64,000 nt of DNA from Proteocatella sp041738345 (GTDB lineage: Bacteria > Bacillota > Clostridia > Peptostreptococcales > Filifactoraceae). Numbering within the stretch: position 1 is the first letter of the stretch; every line of letters starts with the position of its first letter. The position numbers and the translations under genes are program-made. The notes below the pieces were generated by a model, which worked only from the letters and a program-made list of their open reading frames with translations, was not told the DNA's origin and did not search any database. This document shows, piece by piece, positions 33,668 through 41,881 of this stretch. The stretch covers positions 12,364 through 76,363 of the forward strand of contig JBGSPX010000020.1 in NCBI GenBank assembly GCA_041738345.1. Direction: 5' to 3'.

Positions 33668-34681
33668 ATGTTTGAAAATAAAACTTATGAAAATATACTT
33701 CAAGATATGTTGAATGAAGTAAAAGCTGATGTAGACAAACGAGAAGGTTCAGTAATATACGATGCACTTGCACCATCAGCTTTAAAACTTGCTGAAATGT
33801 ATTTTGAACTTCAAAATTATATTGATTTATTTTTTGCAGATACAGCAATAGGAGAATATCTTGATAGGAAATTGTTAGATTTTGGAATGCTTAGAAAAAA
33901 AGCTACAAAAGCTACAAGAAAAATTGTTACAAATCGTGAAGTAGACATTGAAACTAGATGGGAAATTGAGAATATTTCATTTAAAATTACAGAAAATATA
34001 GGGCAAAATCAATATAAAGCTGAGTGTGAGATTGAGGGTGACATAGGAAATGTGTATACTGGGAAGCTCAAAAGTTTAGACAATATAGATAATGTGGAAG
34101 CTTTGTTAACAGATATTATTGAATCAGGACAAGACGAGGAAAATGATGAAAGCTTAAGAAATCGATTTTATACAAAAGTAAGAAAGCCATCAACGTCTGG
34201 AAATGCTAATCATTATGAACAGTGGGCACTTGAAGTTGAGGGGATAGGAGCTGCTAAAGTATTTCCCCTTTGGAATGGTGCAGGAAGTGTTAAGATAGAG
34301 ATTTTAGATTCAAATATGGACATCGATACAACTTTAGAGTCTAAGGTTTATGAATATATAGATAAAGTAAGACCTATAGGAGCTACAGTTACAGTAGGAA
34401 GTCCAAATATAAAAACAATTGATATAAAAGCAAAAGTAGTACTAGATGGAAGTGTTGATATTTCAAAAGTTAAAGAGAGTTTTGAAAATAATATAAAAAT
34501 ATATTTGAAAAACCTTGTATTTAAAGCTAAATCTGTGAGCTATGCAGTAATAGGTTCTATGTTACTGTCAACAAAAGGGGTTTTAGATTACTCAGAATTT
34601 ACTTTAAATGATAACACAGGAAATGTTTTGATATCAGAGCATGAAATACCTGCTTTGAAAAATATAATATTGGAGGTGTAG
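33668..34681 (+). CDS. Baseplate J-like wedge protein, cassette B (second XkdT)
   Basis: A 337-residue homologue of the cassette A wedge: MFENKTYENILQDML, VDKREGSVIYDALAPSALK, FPLWNGAGSVKI. All family landmarks and the full length are kept, so it looks functional rather than decayed. It has its own strong AAGGAGGTGAAA site. A second full wedge gene is not part of the usual PBSX or diffocin layout that I know. Confidence 0.87.
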   Translation: MFENKTYENILQDMLNEVKADVDKREGSVIYDALAPSALKLAEMYFELQNYIDLFFADTAIGEYLDRKLLDFGMLRKKATKATRKIVTNREVDIETRWEIENISFKITENIGQNQYKAECEIEGDIGNVYTGKLKSLDNIDNVEALLTDIIESGQDEENDESLRNRFYTKVRKPSTSGNANHYEQWALEVEGIGAAKVFPLWNGAGSVKIEILDSNMDIDTTLESKVYEYIDKVRPIGATVTVGSPNIKTIDIKAKVVLDGSVDISKVKESFENNIKIYLKNLVFKAKSVSYAVIGSMLLSTKGVLDYSEFTLNDNTGNVLISEHEIPALKNIILEV

Positions 34682-34684
34682 CTT

Positions 34685-35221
34685 TTGAAATTAATAGATT
34701 TTCTTCCAGACTATTATATTGGAAATAGAAGTATGGAAGAATTACAGGAAGTGCTTTCAAAGAAGATAACTTCGTTAAATGAAGCTAAATCAAGTTTAAT
34801 AGATGAAGTCTATATAGTTACATCTTCAGATTTACTTGAAAGATATGAACAACTCTACGGAATTACACCAGATTCAAATCAAGCTGATGAATTTAGAATA
34901 GAAAAAATTAAAGCTAAGATAGCTTCTGTAGGAACAACGACTAAAGAAATGATACAGAATGTTTCAAAATCATATAGTAATGGGGAAGTTGAAGTTATTG
35001 AAGAGAATTCAAGTTATAGGTTTAAGGTAAAATTTGTAGGAGTACTTGGTGTGCCAAAAAATATTGAATCTTTAAAAGGCACAATTGAAGAAATTAAGCC
35101 AGCACACTTAGAAGTTGAATTCATCTATATATATAACACTCATGGTAATTTAAGTAAAATGACTCACTTGGATATGAAAAAATATAATCACTACAAACTT
35201 AGAAATGAGGTGAAGATTTAA
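34685..35221 (+). CDS. XkdU/YmfQ-like baseplate protein, cassette B
   Basis: A 178-residue protein occupying the XkdU position: MKLIDFLPDYYIGNRSMEEL, ELYG-type LLERYEQLYGI, DEFRIEKIKAKI, and the C-terminal IKPAHLEVEFIYIYNTHGNL. The last is typical of DUF2313/YmfQ proteins (PAHLxxxF-Y-NT). TTG start with GGAGGTG upstream, three bases after the wedge. Confidence 0.78.
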   Translation: MKLIDFLPDYYIGNRSMEELQEVLSKKITSLNEAKSSLIDEVYIVTSSDLLERYEQLYGITPDSNQADEFRIEKIKAKIASVGTTTKEMIQNVSKSYSNGEVEVIEENSSYRFKVKFVGVLGVPKNIESLKGTIEEIKPAHLEVEFIYIYNTHGNLSKMTHLDMKKYNHYKLRNEVKI

Positions 35222-35222
35222 T

Positions 35223-37328
35223 ATGGATAAAACCAGTTTAGGTTTTCAAAAACCTAAAGAAGAAGAATATTATGACATAAATATATTTAATCAAAATGCT
35301 CAATTATCAAATGATCTTATAGAAAAAAATAGTTCGGCAATTGGGCAGAAGCTAGATAAAGAATCAAGTTTTTATGCAGACCTTGAAGCATACTATGGAA
35401 ACACAAAACTTATAGATGATTTTCAAGATATAAGTAAATGGACAGTAGGAGCAGGTACTCAAATGGCAAGTACAGCAAACGCTAAAATAGGAAATCAATC
35501 ATTAAAACTTATTGAAAATGATAATGTAGCAGGGCTTGTTGTTACCAATTTAAATAATATAAACTTAGATTTAACAATCTTAAATAATTGTGAAATTTCA
35601 ACTGATAATGACTTTATTTATTTTGTACTTTATGTATCAGATGTTACAAAAATTGACATGTCAACTGGTAATGGGATACGCATATTCTTTGACCAAGCGT
35701 CTTTGTCAGACCGTGCGAACGCAAAATACACAATACTCACAAGTGAATTATCAACAGGTTGGAACTTTGTTAAGATAAAAAAATCAGAATTCTTAACCAA
35801 TGGTAATGGAAAATGGACTGATATAAAATCAATTCACATCAGATGGACTTCGGTAACAAATGCACAAACGGCTTTTGTTACTTTCCAATTAATACAGTTG
35901 ATAAAGAAAGACCCACTAGAAGATAAACCTAATCCATTTCAAAAGTTTGGAACAAAAGAATTAAACATATCAATAGGGGAATGGTTCATAGGAAAAGAGT
36001 TTGATAACGTAGTTTGCAAAGAACTATCAGGACAAAACTTAGCATCTAGGTCATTAGAAGTGCTACCTAAGTTTAAAGATTTTGAGGGTAATATAAGTGT
36101 TATTCCAAACTCTACAAGTTACACAATAGGTGGAATATGGGTAGATATTTCAAATTATATTCTAGTCATGGGAACTAACACATCTTTAACAATAGCCAAG
36201 CGTTTAAATGGAATAGATACTTCCAAAGTATTTAATGTAAATTTCACAAACACCTTAGTTAGATTAGATATTAAAAGAAAAGGCACAGATATACTAATTA
36301 AAGTTAATGACTTAGTCTATGAAACTACATTTGAATATTTAGGAGAATTTAATCTTATAGTTGGATGTTCAAATCCCGAGAATAACTATTTAGAAAATGT
36401 TAGTATAACAGAGATATCTAATGCACATCATTCTGATATATCAGAAGTAGCAAAAAGACTTTCAGTTCATCCTTATTCAAATCCAAACCTGCTAATCAAC
36501 GGAGATTTCCAAATATGGCAGAGAGGGACGAGTTTTAATATAAGTCCATTGGCGGCATATACCTATACTGCTGATAGATGGGCTATCACAGGATATAATG
36601 ACAATCCTCTATATCAAAAAACTTTAATTGTTAATAAAGTTGCTTATGGATTATATATACAAAAACAAGCTAACGGACAGGTTAATTTTCAACAACAAAT
36701 AGAAATATCGAATTATTTAAAAAACAAAAACTTAATATTAAGTTTTGAAATAAGTTCTACAGCAAACGAAAGTCTTCAAGTGCGACATATTGGCGGAACA
36801 GAAATGAATTACACGGTTTCACCAACACCTAAAAAAATAGAATTTAAATTCAATAGTGGAAATTTAGACGTATTAAGATTAATGATTGTCAGCAATACCA
36901 AATTTTTAGCAACTTCCCCTGATTCGACTATAACACTAAAGTGGGTAAAGCTAGAACTCGGAGAAATAGCAACTCCATTAAGTCCTAGACCAGTAGGAGA
37001 AGAACTAGCACTTTGTAAAAGGTATTACCAGATAGTGAATGCTACAGTATTAGGAAGCACTGGTAGAGTATACAGAAGATTAACTGCTACGGATTTTGTA
37101 CAAATGCGTATACATCCTACAGTACAAAAAGTAATTAGTCCATCAACTCTAGCATTAAATTGTATACACGAGTTCGGAAATAGTGATTACATCCTTGGTT
37201 CTAATTCTAAATTCAATTTTACATTAAATGGACCTGAATTTTGTGAAATATATGCAGGACATAATGGAGCGAATATGGATAACATTAATTATGGTTGTTA
37301 TATACATGTAGACGCAGAAATCTACTAA
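35223..37328 (+). CDS. Large tail fibre / receptor-binding protein, cassette B
   Basis: A 701-residue protein. N-terminal attachment region (1-50, SLGFQKPKEEEYYDINIFNQ); a jelly-roll carbohydrate-binding-like domain (about 60-230, LIDDFQDISKWTVGAG to HIRWTSVTNAQTAFV); a second beta domain (about 240-395); and a distal module NLLINGDFQIWQRGTSF, YTADRWAI (about 420-600), widely seen in phage fibres. A tip follows after ELALCKRYYQI. It should bind a surface polysaccharide of the target (inference). No chaperone domain or protease was recognised. Confidence 0.75.
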   Translation: MDKTSLGFQKPKEEEYYDINIFNQNAQLSNDLIEKNSSAIGQKLDKESSFYADLEAYYGNTKLIDDFQDISKWTVGAGTQMASTANAKIGNQSLKLIENDNVAGLVVTNLNNINLDLTILNNCEISTDNDFIYFVLYVSDVTKIDMSTGNGIRIFFDQASLSDRANAKYTILTSELSTGWNFVKIKKSEFLTNGNGKWTDIKSIHIRWTSVTNAQTAFVTFQLIQLIKKDPLEDKPNPFQKFGTKELNISIGEWFIGKEFDNVVCKELSGQNLASRSLEVLPKFKDFEGNISVIPNSTSYTIGGIWVDISNYILVMGTNTSLTIAKRLNGIDTSKVFNVNFTNTLVRLDIKRKGTDILIKVNDLVYETTFEYLGEFNLIVGCSNPENNYLENVSITEISNAHHSDISEVAKRLSVHPYSNPNLLINGDFQIWQRGTSFNISPLAAYTYTADRWAITGYNDNPLYQKTLIVNKVAYGLYIQKQANGQVNFQQQIEISNYLKNKNLILSFEISSTANESLQVRHIGGTEMNYTVSPTPKKIEFKFNSGNLDVLRLMIVSNTKFLATSPDSTITLKWVKLELGEIATPLSPRPVGEELALCKRYYQIVNATVLGSTGRVYRRLTATDFVQMRIHPTVQKVISPSTLALNCIHEFGNSDYILGSNSKFNFTLNGPEFCEIYAGHNGANMDNINYGCYIHVDAEIY

Positions 37329-37344
37329 AAAGGAGAGCGAATTA

Positions 37345-37791
37345 ATGGATAATAATATTGAAATTGTAGTAATAGAAATTAAGCCAGTTAAGGTTTATGT
37401 AAAAATAGACTCAAATAAAATAGTAAAAGAAGTAGGTTCATCTAACTTTATTCAAAATTTAGAAGGTTGGATATATATTGATGAAGGTTACAGTGATAAA
37501 TACTACCAAGCTCAAGGAAACTATCTTGAAAAAGGGTTGATGGATAGTAAATATAGATATAACTATAAGTACGATACAAAACTTATAGAGCTTACGGAAG
37601 AAGAAAAGAATATTCTTTTTCCACCAATAGAACCAAAACCAACAGAAATTGATATTCTAACAGAAAAAAATTCAACCTTAGAAAAGGCATTACTTGAAAT
37701 GGCAGAAGTGCAGTCTAAGGAATATGAGAACAGAACAATACTAGAAAATGCAGTGCTAGATTTAGCAAATACTATAGCAGGAGGTAAATAA
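37345..37791 (+). CDS. Small fibre-associated protein, cassette B (XkdW-like)
   Basis: A 148-residue protein. Beta-rich N-terminal half (VKVYVKIDSNKIVKEVGS, WIYIDEG), a proline-rich linker PPIEPKPTEID and a C-terminal coiled helix. The same plan as the cassette A protein at 33141 (PPIEPTDEE linker and helix), so the two are functional counterparts. Probably a fibre assembly factor; unproven. Confidence 0.6.
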   Translation: MDNNIEIVVIEIKPVKVYVKIDSNKIVKEVGSSNFIQNLEGWIYIDEGYSDKYYQAQGNYLEKGLMDSKYRYNYKYDTKLIELTEEEKNILFPPIEPKPTEIDILTEKNSTLEKALLEMAEVQSKEYENRTILENAVLDLANTIAGGK

Positions 37792-37792
37792 A

Positions 37793-37903
37793 ATGGTAGA
37801 ACTATATCTAAAGAAAATAAGAGAAGATGATTGGAAGATAGAGAAAGTACCGACACTTTGGAGAGCAAAAGTTCAAACAGAGTTAGATAAGTCGGTAAAC
37901 TAG
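37793..37903 (+). CDS. CD1375-like small tail protein, cassette B
   Basis: A 36-residue ORF starting one base after the previous stop: MVELYLKKIREDDWKIEKVP then TLWRAKVQTEL. It resembles the very short diffocin-cluster proteins of the CD1375 type (Y-LI-K/R-KTIEDVPxxxRxxV). It occupies the place XkdX has in cassette A. An inverted repeat TCGG.AAACT/AGTTT.CCGA spans its stop codon. Confidence 0.6.
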   Translation: MVELYLKKIREDDWKIEKVPTLWRAKVQTELDKSVN

Positions 37904-37929
37904 TAAGTTTCCGAACTAAGTTAATATAT

Positions 37930-37963
37930 AAGAGGACTCTCAAAAGGGTCTTCTTTTTGTTTT
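37930..37963 (+). terminator. Terminator closing cassette B
   Basis: AAGAGGAC/GTCTTCTT stem (one G-T pair) with a following T5-G-T4 tract, immediately before the lysis genes. Confidence 0.65.
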
Positions 37964-37975
37964 AAGGAGGTTAAT

Positions 37976-38635
37976 TTGTCAGAAATAATAAAATCAATAT
38001 ATAAATTAAAAGAGCCAGGACTTGAGGCTTGTAAACTGTTTTTGAAAGTATGTAAAGAAAGAAATATAAACATATTTATAACTGAAACATACAGAAGTGT
38101 AGAAAGACAAAATTATCTATATAAAAAAGGTGCAAGTAAATGCGATGGTATCAAAAAAATATCTTCTCATCAATATGGGTTAGCATGGGATATAGCGTGC
38201 AGAGGAACTGAGCTTTATAATCATGAAATTTTGGATAAAGCAGGAGGCATAGCTAGGGAACTTGGGATAGTATGGGGTGGAAATTGGAGCTCATTTATTG
38301 ATAAACCTCATTTTGAGGTTAGTAAAAATTGGAGAATTCCTAAAACTATAGATTGCTACAACTTATCATCACAAAAAATATATATTAATGGCAGCTATAA
38401 GGATGTAGAAAGTATAGTGATGGATAAGGTTAATTTTATTAAATTAAGAGACCTTGAATGTAGCAAATTTAAGGTAGATTACCTAAATGGAACAGTTTTC
38501 ATAAATGGTAATGAATTTAAGGGAAGCATGATAAAAAAACAGGATTCAAATTATATAAAAATTCGAGATTTAGAACTATTAGGGATAGGTGTAATATATA
38601 ATTCTAAATTGAAAACTATAATAATAAATTGCTAG
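37976..38635 (+). CDS. Endolysin, M15-family peptidase with a C-terminal stalk-binding-like domain
   Basis: A 219-residue enzyme. The N-terminal M15/VanY-like LD/DD-peptidase domain has FITETYRSVERQNYLY, SSHQYGLAWDIA (His and Asp zinc ligands) and DKPHFEV (third zinc ligand). The C-terminal part (about 130-219, KIYINGSYKDVE, repeats of FIKLRDLE and YIKIRDLELLGIG) looks like the copper-amine-oxidase-N/stalk domain used by Gram-positive wall enzymes. It would cut peptide cross-links to release tailocins at lysis. TTG start with AAGGAGG. Confidence 0.82.
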   Translation: MSEIIKSIYKLKEPGLEACKLFLKVCKERNINIFITETYRSVERQNYLYKKGASKCDGIKKISSHQYGLAWDIACRGTELYNHEILDKAGGIARELGIVWGGNWSSFIDKPHFEVSKNWRIPKTIDCYNLSSQKIYINGSYKDVESIVMDKVNFIKLRDLECSKFKVDYLNGTVFINGNEFKGSMIKKQDSNYIKIRDLELLGIGVIYNSKLKTIIINC

Positions 38636-38645
38636 GAGAATTAAT

Positions 38646-38894
38646 TTGGAAACAGATAAGATTATGGAAGAAATAAGGAAATTTGGAGAAGATATAGTTT
38701 ATATAAAGGCTATGCTTCAGAGCAATATGCAAAATATAGATTTGAAATTTGAAAAAATTGAAGAAAGATTGCAGGTTGCAAATAACCGCATTGATGAAAT
38801 TGAAAATGAAAGTAGATTTTATAAAAGGTGTTTTTGGACTTCACTAGTAGGAGCGATTGTAGCATTTATTTTGAGTGGTGGATTAATGGTTTAA
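38646..38894 (+). CDS. xhlA: XhlA-like membrane protein of the lysis cassette
   Basis: An 82-residue protein with a coiled-coil N-terminus (residues 1-60) and one C-terminal membrane helix (WTSLVGAIVAFILSGGLMV), the XhlA/haemolysin family plan. In PBSX, XhlA works with the holin and endolysin. TTG start, AGGAG upstream, next to the endolysin and holin. Confidence 0.8.
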   Translation: METDKIMEEIRKFGEDIVYIKAMLQSNMQNIDLKFEKIEERLQVANNRIDEIENESRFYKRCFWTSLVGAIVAFILSGGLMV

Positions 38895-38906
38895 AAAGGA
38901 GAGCAT

Positions 38907-39200
38907 ATGAAAGAAATTTTTATTAATATTACTATATTAACTCTATTTTTCAGTTTTTTAATATTCATATGGAAATGTGGGTATAAAAAACAAGCACATA
39001 AAGCGCTGTTAATATTTGTAATTCAAGCTGAAAAAGCATGGGGAAAAGGAACTGGAAAAATTAAATTTGCAGAGGTCTATAGTAGGCTTCCTATTTTAGT
39101 AAAGCTTTTATTTTCTCAAGATGAAATATCAGAGATGATAGAATCGGCAGTGATTTTTATGAAAAAGCAGTTAATAGATTTAATGAATGAGGAAGAGTAG
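38907..39200 (+). CDS. Phage holin (LL-H/holin-6 type)
   Basis: A 97-residue protein. One N-terminal membrane helix (ILTLFFSFLIFIWKCGY) then an amphipathic cytoplasmic region with AEKAWGKGTGKIKFAEVYSRL and PILVKLLFS, the pattern of the phage_holin_6/LL-H family. Last tailocin gene, followed by a strong bidirectional terminator. Confidence 0.82.
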   Translation: MKEIFINITILTLFFSFLIFIWKCGYKKQAHKALLIFVIQAEKAWGKGTGKIKFAEVYSRLPILVKLLFSQDEISEMIESAVIFMKKQLIDLMNEEE

Positions 39201-39205
39201 ATTAA

Positions 39206-39256
39206 GAAAAATCACCTTAAACTAGCTTGAAAATAGTTAGCTTAAGGTGATTTTTA
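39206..39256. terminator. Bidirectional terminator between tailocin and antiporter operons
   Basis: A long stem AAAAATCACCTTAA/TTAAGGTGATTTTT with an inner CTAGC/GTTAG pairing, T-rich on both strands. It stops the rightward tailocin transcript and the leftward antiporter transcript. Confidence 0.85.
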
Positions 39257-39267
39257 TATAGTTAAAA

Positions 39268-40869
39268 TTAAAAACTAATATTTAGATAAGCAAGGGTTAT
39301 GAAAAAAAACATTACAATAGCAATATTAATACTATTAAAGGATAGGTCAAAAGCACGTATTTTTTTTATAAAAATGCTGTTTTTTAAAATCTTTTCATAT
39401 AAAAATATTCCTATAAAATAGCTAAAAAAGAACATTGGAAGCTTTTTAGCTTGAGATATAATCCCGAAGTTCATATTTAAATTTAAAGTAAAGCTAGAAA
39501 AGAAATTTCCAAATATCCCTAGAAAAATGCAGAAAGTTGCCATGGTACAGAGCACTAGTCCTTCGTTAAAGTGTAGATTTAATTTTTTAGCAGAAAAGCC
39601 TTCTTTATTAATTATAAGTTTAAAGAATTTCAAAAAAGACATCATAGTGCCGAGGTTTATTATCCAAAACATAATTTCTATTAATGCAGAATTATGTCCA
39701 CTTGCTATAAAGTATTTAGAATAAGCTCCGCTGAAAAATGGAGCTCCAGTTATACTCAAAACAGCAAATATAAGAACTATGGAAAGCATTTTGTTGCTAC
39801 TCCAGAGGTTATGCATTTTTGAGATATCCCTCGTTTTGAAGTGATGAATAAGCACTCCAGCTATGAGGAAAAGCAGAGCTTTAAAAATACCATGAGCCAT
39901 TATATGATAATATCCTCCAGCATAGTTATACTGATAAGGGCCGCTTATGCCAACTATGATAAGTCCGACTTGAGATATAGTATGATAAGCTAAGATAGCC
40001 TTTATATCAATATGGCTCATAGCAAAAGAAAATCCTGCTACAGCAGTAAAAAAACCTAAAAACAACAATATAGAGTTTATATCAATTGCAGAAGCAAAGA
40101 GCCACTGCATTCTTATTATAAGGTATACTCCTATTTTTACGAATATGCCTGAAAGAATAGAAGAAACTACAGATGGGGCACTTGCGGTTCCATGAGCTTT
40201 AGGAAGCCAACTATAAAGAGGCATAACTGCAGCTTTTAGTCCAACGCCATTAAATAAAAAGGCAAAGGGAAGAAATAGAATTTTAATATTATCTACACTA
40301 TCAATTTTAGTTTTTAGACTTATTATATCGAGAACTCCAAAATATTTATATAAATAACCTATTCCAAACAAGAAAAATGCCATAGCCACCATATTTACTA
40401 TAAGATATATAAGACCGTCATACATAGATTGGCTATCTTTTTTAAACATTATTAAAATACTTACAGCAATTGTAGAGACCTCTATAAGCACATATATATT
40501 AAATAAATCGGTAGATAAAAATATCGCATTTATAAGACCTTCAAGGCTTAGAAATAAAAATATAAAGGTGCGATTAAAATATTCTTTTTTTAGACTAAAA
40601 ATAAACATACACATAAATAAAAAGTTGTTTAACAGTAACATTATACTGCTGAGTCTATCTATTCGCAAGGCCATAGAATATGGAAGGGGAATAGGTGTTA
40701 GATTAAAGAAAATTTCATTATTGCCTACATGCTGTATATAGAAAATAGACATAGCAAATAAATACACAGGTATAAATATTACTGTATATTTTGGAAGGAA
40801 TTTCTTTAGTATGTATAGTAAAAGACTATAAATTATAGGCAATATGATGAATAATAGCATATTTGTCAT
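39268..40869 (-). CDS. mrpD: Antiporter subunit MrpD / MbhH (proton-conducting ND-family protein)
   Basis: A 533-residue membrane protein of the NuoL/M/N family with about 14 helices. The ion-path motif region LKAAVMPLYSWLPKAHGTAS with VSSILSGIFVKIGVYLI is intact. In Mrp complexes this subunit carries a proton channel. Last gene of the leftward operon, overlapping mrpC by four bases (ATGA). Confidence 0.88.
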   Translation of the reverse strand: MTNMLLFIILPIIYSLLLYILKKFLPKYTVIFIPVYLFAMSIFYIQHVGNNEIFFNLTPIPLPYSMALRIDRLSSIMLLLNNFLFMCMFIFSLKKEYFNRTFIFLFLSLEGLINAIFLSTDLFNIYVLIEVSTIAVSILIMFKKDSQSMYDGLIYLIVNMVAMAFFLFGIGYLYKYFGVLDIISLKTKIDSVDNIKILFLPFAFLFNGVGLKAAVMPLYSWLPKAHGTASAPSVVSSILSGIFVKIGVYLIIRMQWLFASAIDINSILLFLGFFTAVAGFSFAMSHIDIKAILAYHTISQVGLIIVGISGPYQYNYAGGYYHIMAHGIFKALLFLIAGVLIHHFKTRDISKMHNLWSSNKMLSIVLIFAVLSITGAPFFSGAYSKYFIASGHNSALIEIMFWIINLGTMMSFLKFFKLIINKEGFSAKKLNLHFNEGLVLCTMATFCIFLGIFGNFFSSFTLNLNMNFGIISQAKKLPMFFFSYFIGIFLYEKILKNSIFIKKIRAFDLSFNSINIAIVMFFFITLAYLNISF

Positions 40870-41228
40870 ATATCACTCTCACTTCTTTTCTTCTTCACTC
40901 TATTCCAGTTTGTAGAGTTATACTTATGGTGTAAAGAAACAAACATCGTAAGACTTGTAGCTGTTACAGAAACCCCGATTACTACAGCTGTAATCATAAG
41001 TGCTTGGGGAATGGGGTCTGCTACTTTTGAAATATTAGAAAAAGTTTTTCCTATAGGCGCGAGACTTTCTTTATCAGCATTTATACTGAGGAAAAACAGT
41101 ATTAGGGCAGCTTGCATTATCGCAAGGCTTATTATAGTCTTTAGAATATTTCGTCTTGCACATAGGCCATACATTCCTATGAAAAATAGGACTATGCCTA
41201 CATTTTCTCCATTTATTATATTAGTCAT
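40866..41228 (-). CDS. mrpC: Antiporter subunit MrpC / MbhG (NuoK-like)
   Basis: A 120-residue, three-helix NuoK-like protein: VGIVLFFIGMYGLCARRNILKT, then DPIPQALMITAVVIGVSVTA, the MrpC signature containing the conserved DPxPQALxLTAIVI. GAGGACAG ribosome site on the minus strand. Confidence 0.92.
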   Translation of the reverse strand: MTNIINGENVGIVLFFIGMYGLCARRNILKTIISLAIMQAALILFFLSINADKESLAPIGKTFSNISKVADPIPQALMITAVVIGVSVTATSLTMFVSLHHKYNSTNWNRVKKKRSESDI

Positions 41229-41229
41229 A

Positions 41230-41619
41230 TTATCTGTCCTCGTAAAATATAAATCTATAAAATATTATGGTCATTCCACAGGCTACTTTTATACCAATAA
41301 GAAGGTTCATGATAAGAAGATAGCTTTGATTTGAGATTAGATTTAAAAATTTAAATCCCAAGGTCATAAAAGACAATGAAATCAAAATTATAAAAAGCAG
41401 AATGACTTTTTCTAAAGCGTGAAAAATATCAAGGGAAATATCCTTTAGCGGAGATATCAAATATTTACACATAAACACGGATGCAAGCACAGCACCTCCT
41501 TGAAAACCGCCGCCGGGAGAAATATGACCATTTAAAATTATATATATCCCAGTTAATATAAAAAATGGGATTACTATTACTAGGGTTTTGGAAATTAAGT
41601 TAGACTCATCATTTATCAT
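41230..41619 (-). CDS. mrpB: Antiporter subunit MrpB / MbhF
   Basis: A 129-residue, four-helix protein with the MrpB core HISPGGGFQGGAVLAS. I take the second ATG (41619), since GGAGAG at 41628-41633 is eight bases away; the first ATG (41625) is only two bases from it. It overlaps the upstream gene by 11 bases. Confidence 0.9.
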   Translation of the reverse strand: MINDESNLISKTLVIVIPFFILTGIYIILNGHISPGGGFQGGAVLASVFMCKYLISPLKDISLDIFHALEKVILLFIILISLSFMTLGFKFLNLISNQSYLLIMNLLIGIKVACGMTIIFYRFIFYEDR

Positions 41620-41881
41620 CTTCATGCTCTCCTTCGTGTACAGACATATAAATTACACCTATAAGGCTAAACATAAGCATAAGCGCTTCAAATAGAGTGT
41701 CATAATATCGATATACAAGATAAATCGAGGTAACTACATTTGGGCTTTGATAATCTAAATAAGCGTGTGTTATATAGTATGCAGAAACTTCAAATACAGG
41801 CTTTGTGTAGTTTGTACTAGAGAGAAATAGCACATATACACTTGTGACTCCTATAAATAAAGCAATAAGAATTCGTCTCAT
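41609..41881 (-). CDS. MbhE-like subunit (C-terminal fragment of MrpA type)
   Basis: A 90-residue protein with two membrane helices. SPNVVTSIYLVYRYYDTLFEALMLMFSL (seen as NVVTxI...YR.YDTLFEA) matches the NVVxxIxVxxRGFDTLGEx motif that ends MrpA and forms MbhE. It is a stand-alone gene here. It overlaps the DUF4040 gene before it (ATGA). Confidence 0.8.
   Translation of the reverse strand: MRRILIALFIGVTSVYVLFLSSTNYTKPVFEVSAYYITHAYLDYQSPNVVTSIYLVYRYYDTLFEALMLMFSLIGVIYMSVHEGEHEDDK

Larger units (their letters stand above)
22052..39256. other. R-type tailocin locus (PBSX/diffocin-like contractile bacteriocin)
   Basis: Twenty-odd genes encode a complete contractile tail with regulation and lysis: repressor, activator, tail terminator, sheath, tube, assembly chaperone with frameshift, tape measure, LysM baseplate protein, hub, DUF2577, gp25-like, two wedge/fibre cassettes, endolysin, XhlA-like protein and holin. 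No capsid, portal, terminase, replication or integrase gene and no att-like repeats were seen. It is bounded by terminators between yqeY and the antiporter operon. The gene order matches xkdK to xkdX and the C. difficile diffocin cluster. The product is inferred to kill related bacteria by membrane depolarisation. Confidence 0.88.

Noticed and set aside
30483..34681. The two XkdT genes as an assembly duplication
   Set aside because: DNA and protein have diverged widely and the flanking fibre genes differ, so it is a real paralogous pair.
37892..37914. Inverted repeat over the stop of the small cassette B gene as an attachment site
   Set aside because: No second copy found elsewhere in the locus.
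22052..39256. Active prophage or eCIS reading of the tail locus
   Set aside because: No integrase, terminase, capsid, replication genes or att repeats; no AAA ATPase or DUF4157-type eCIS markers.
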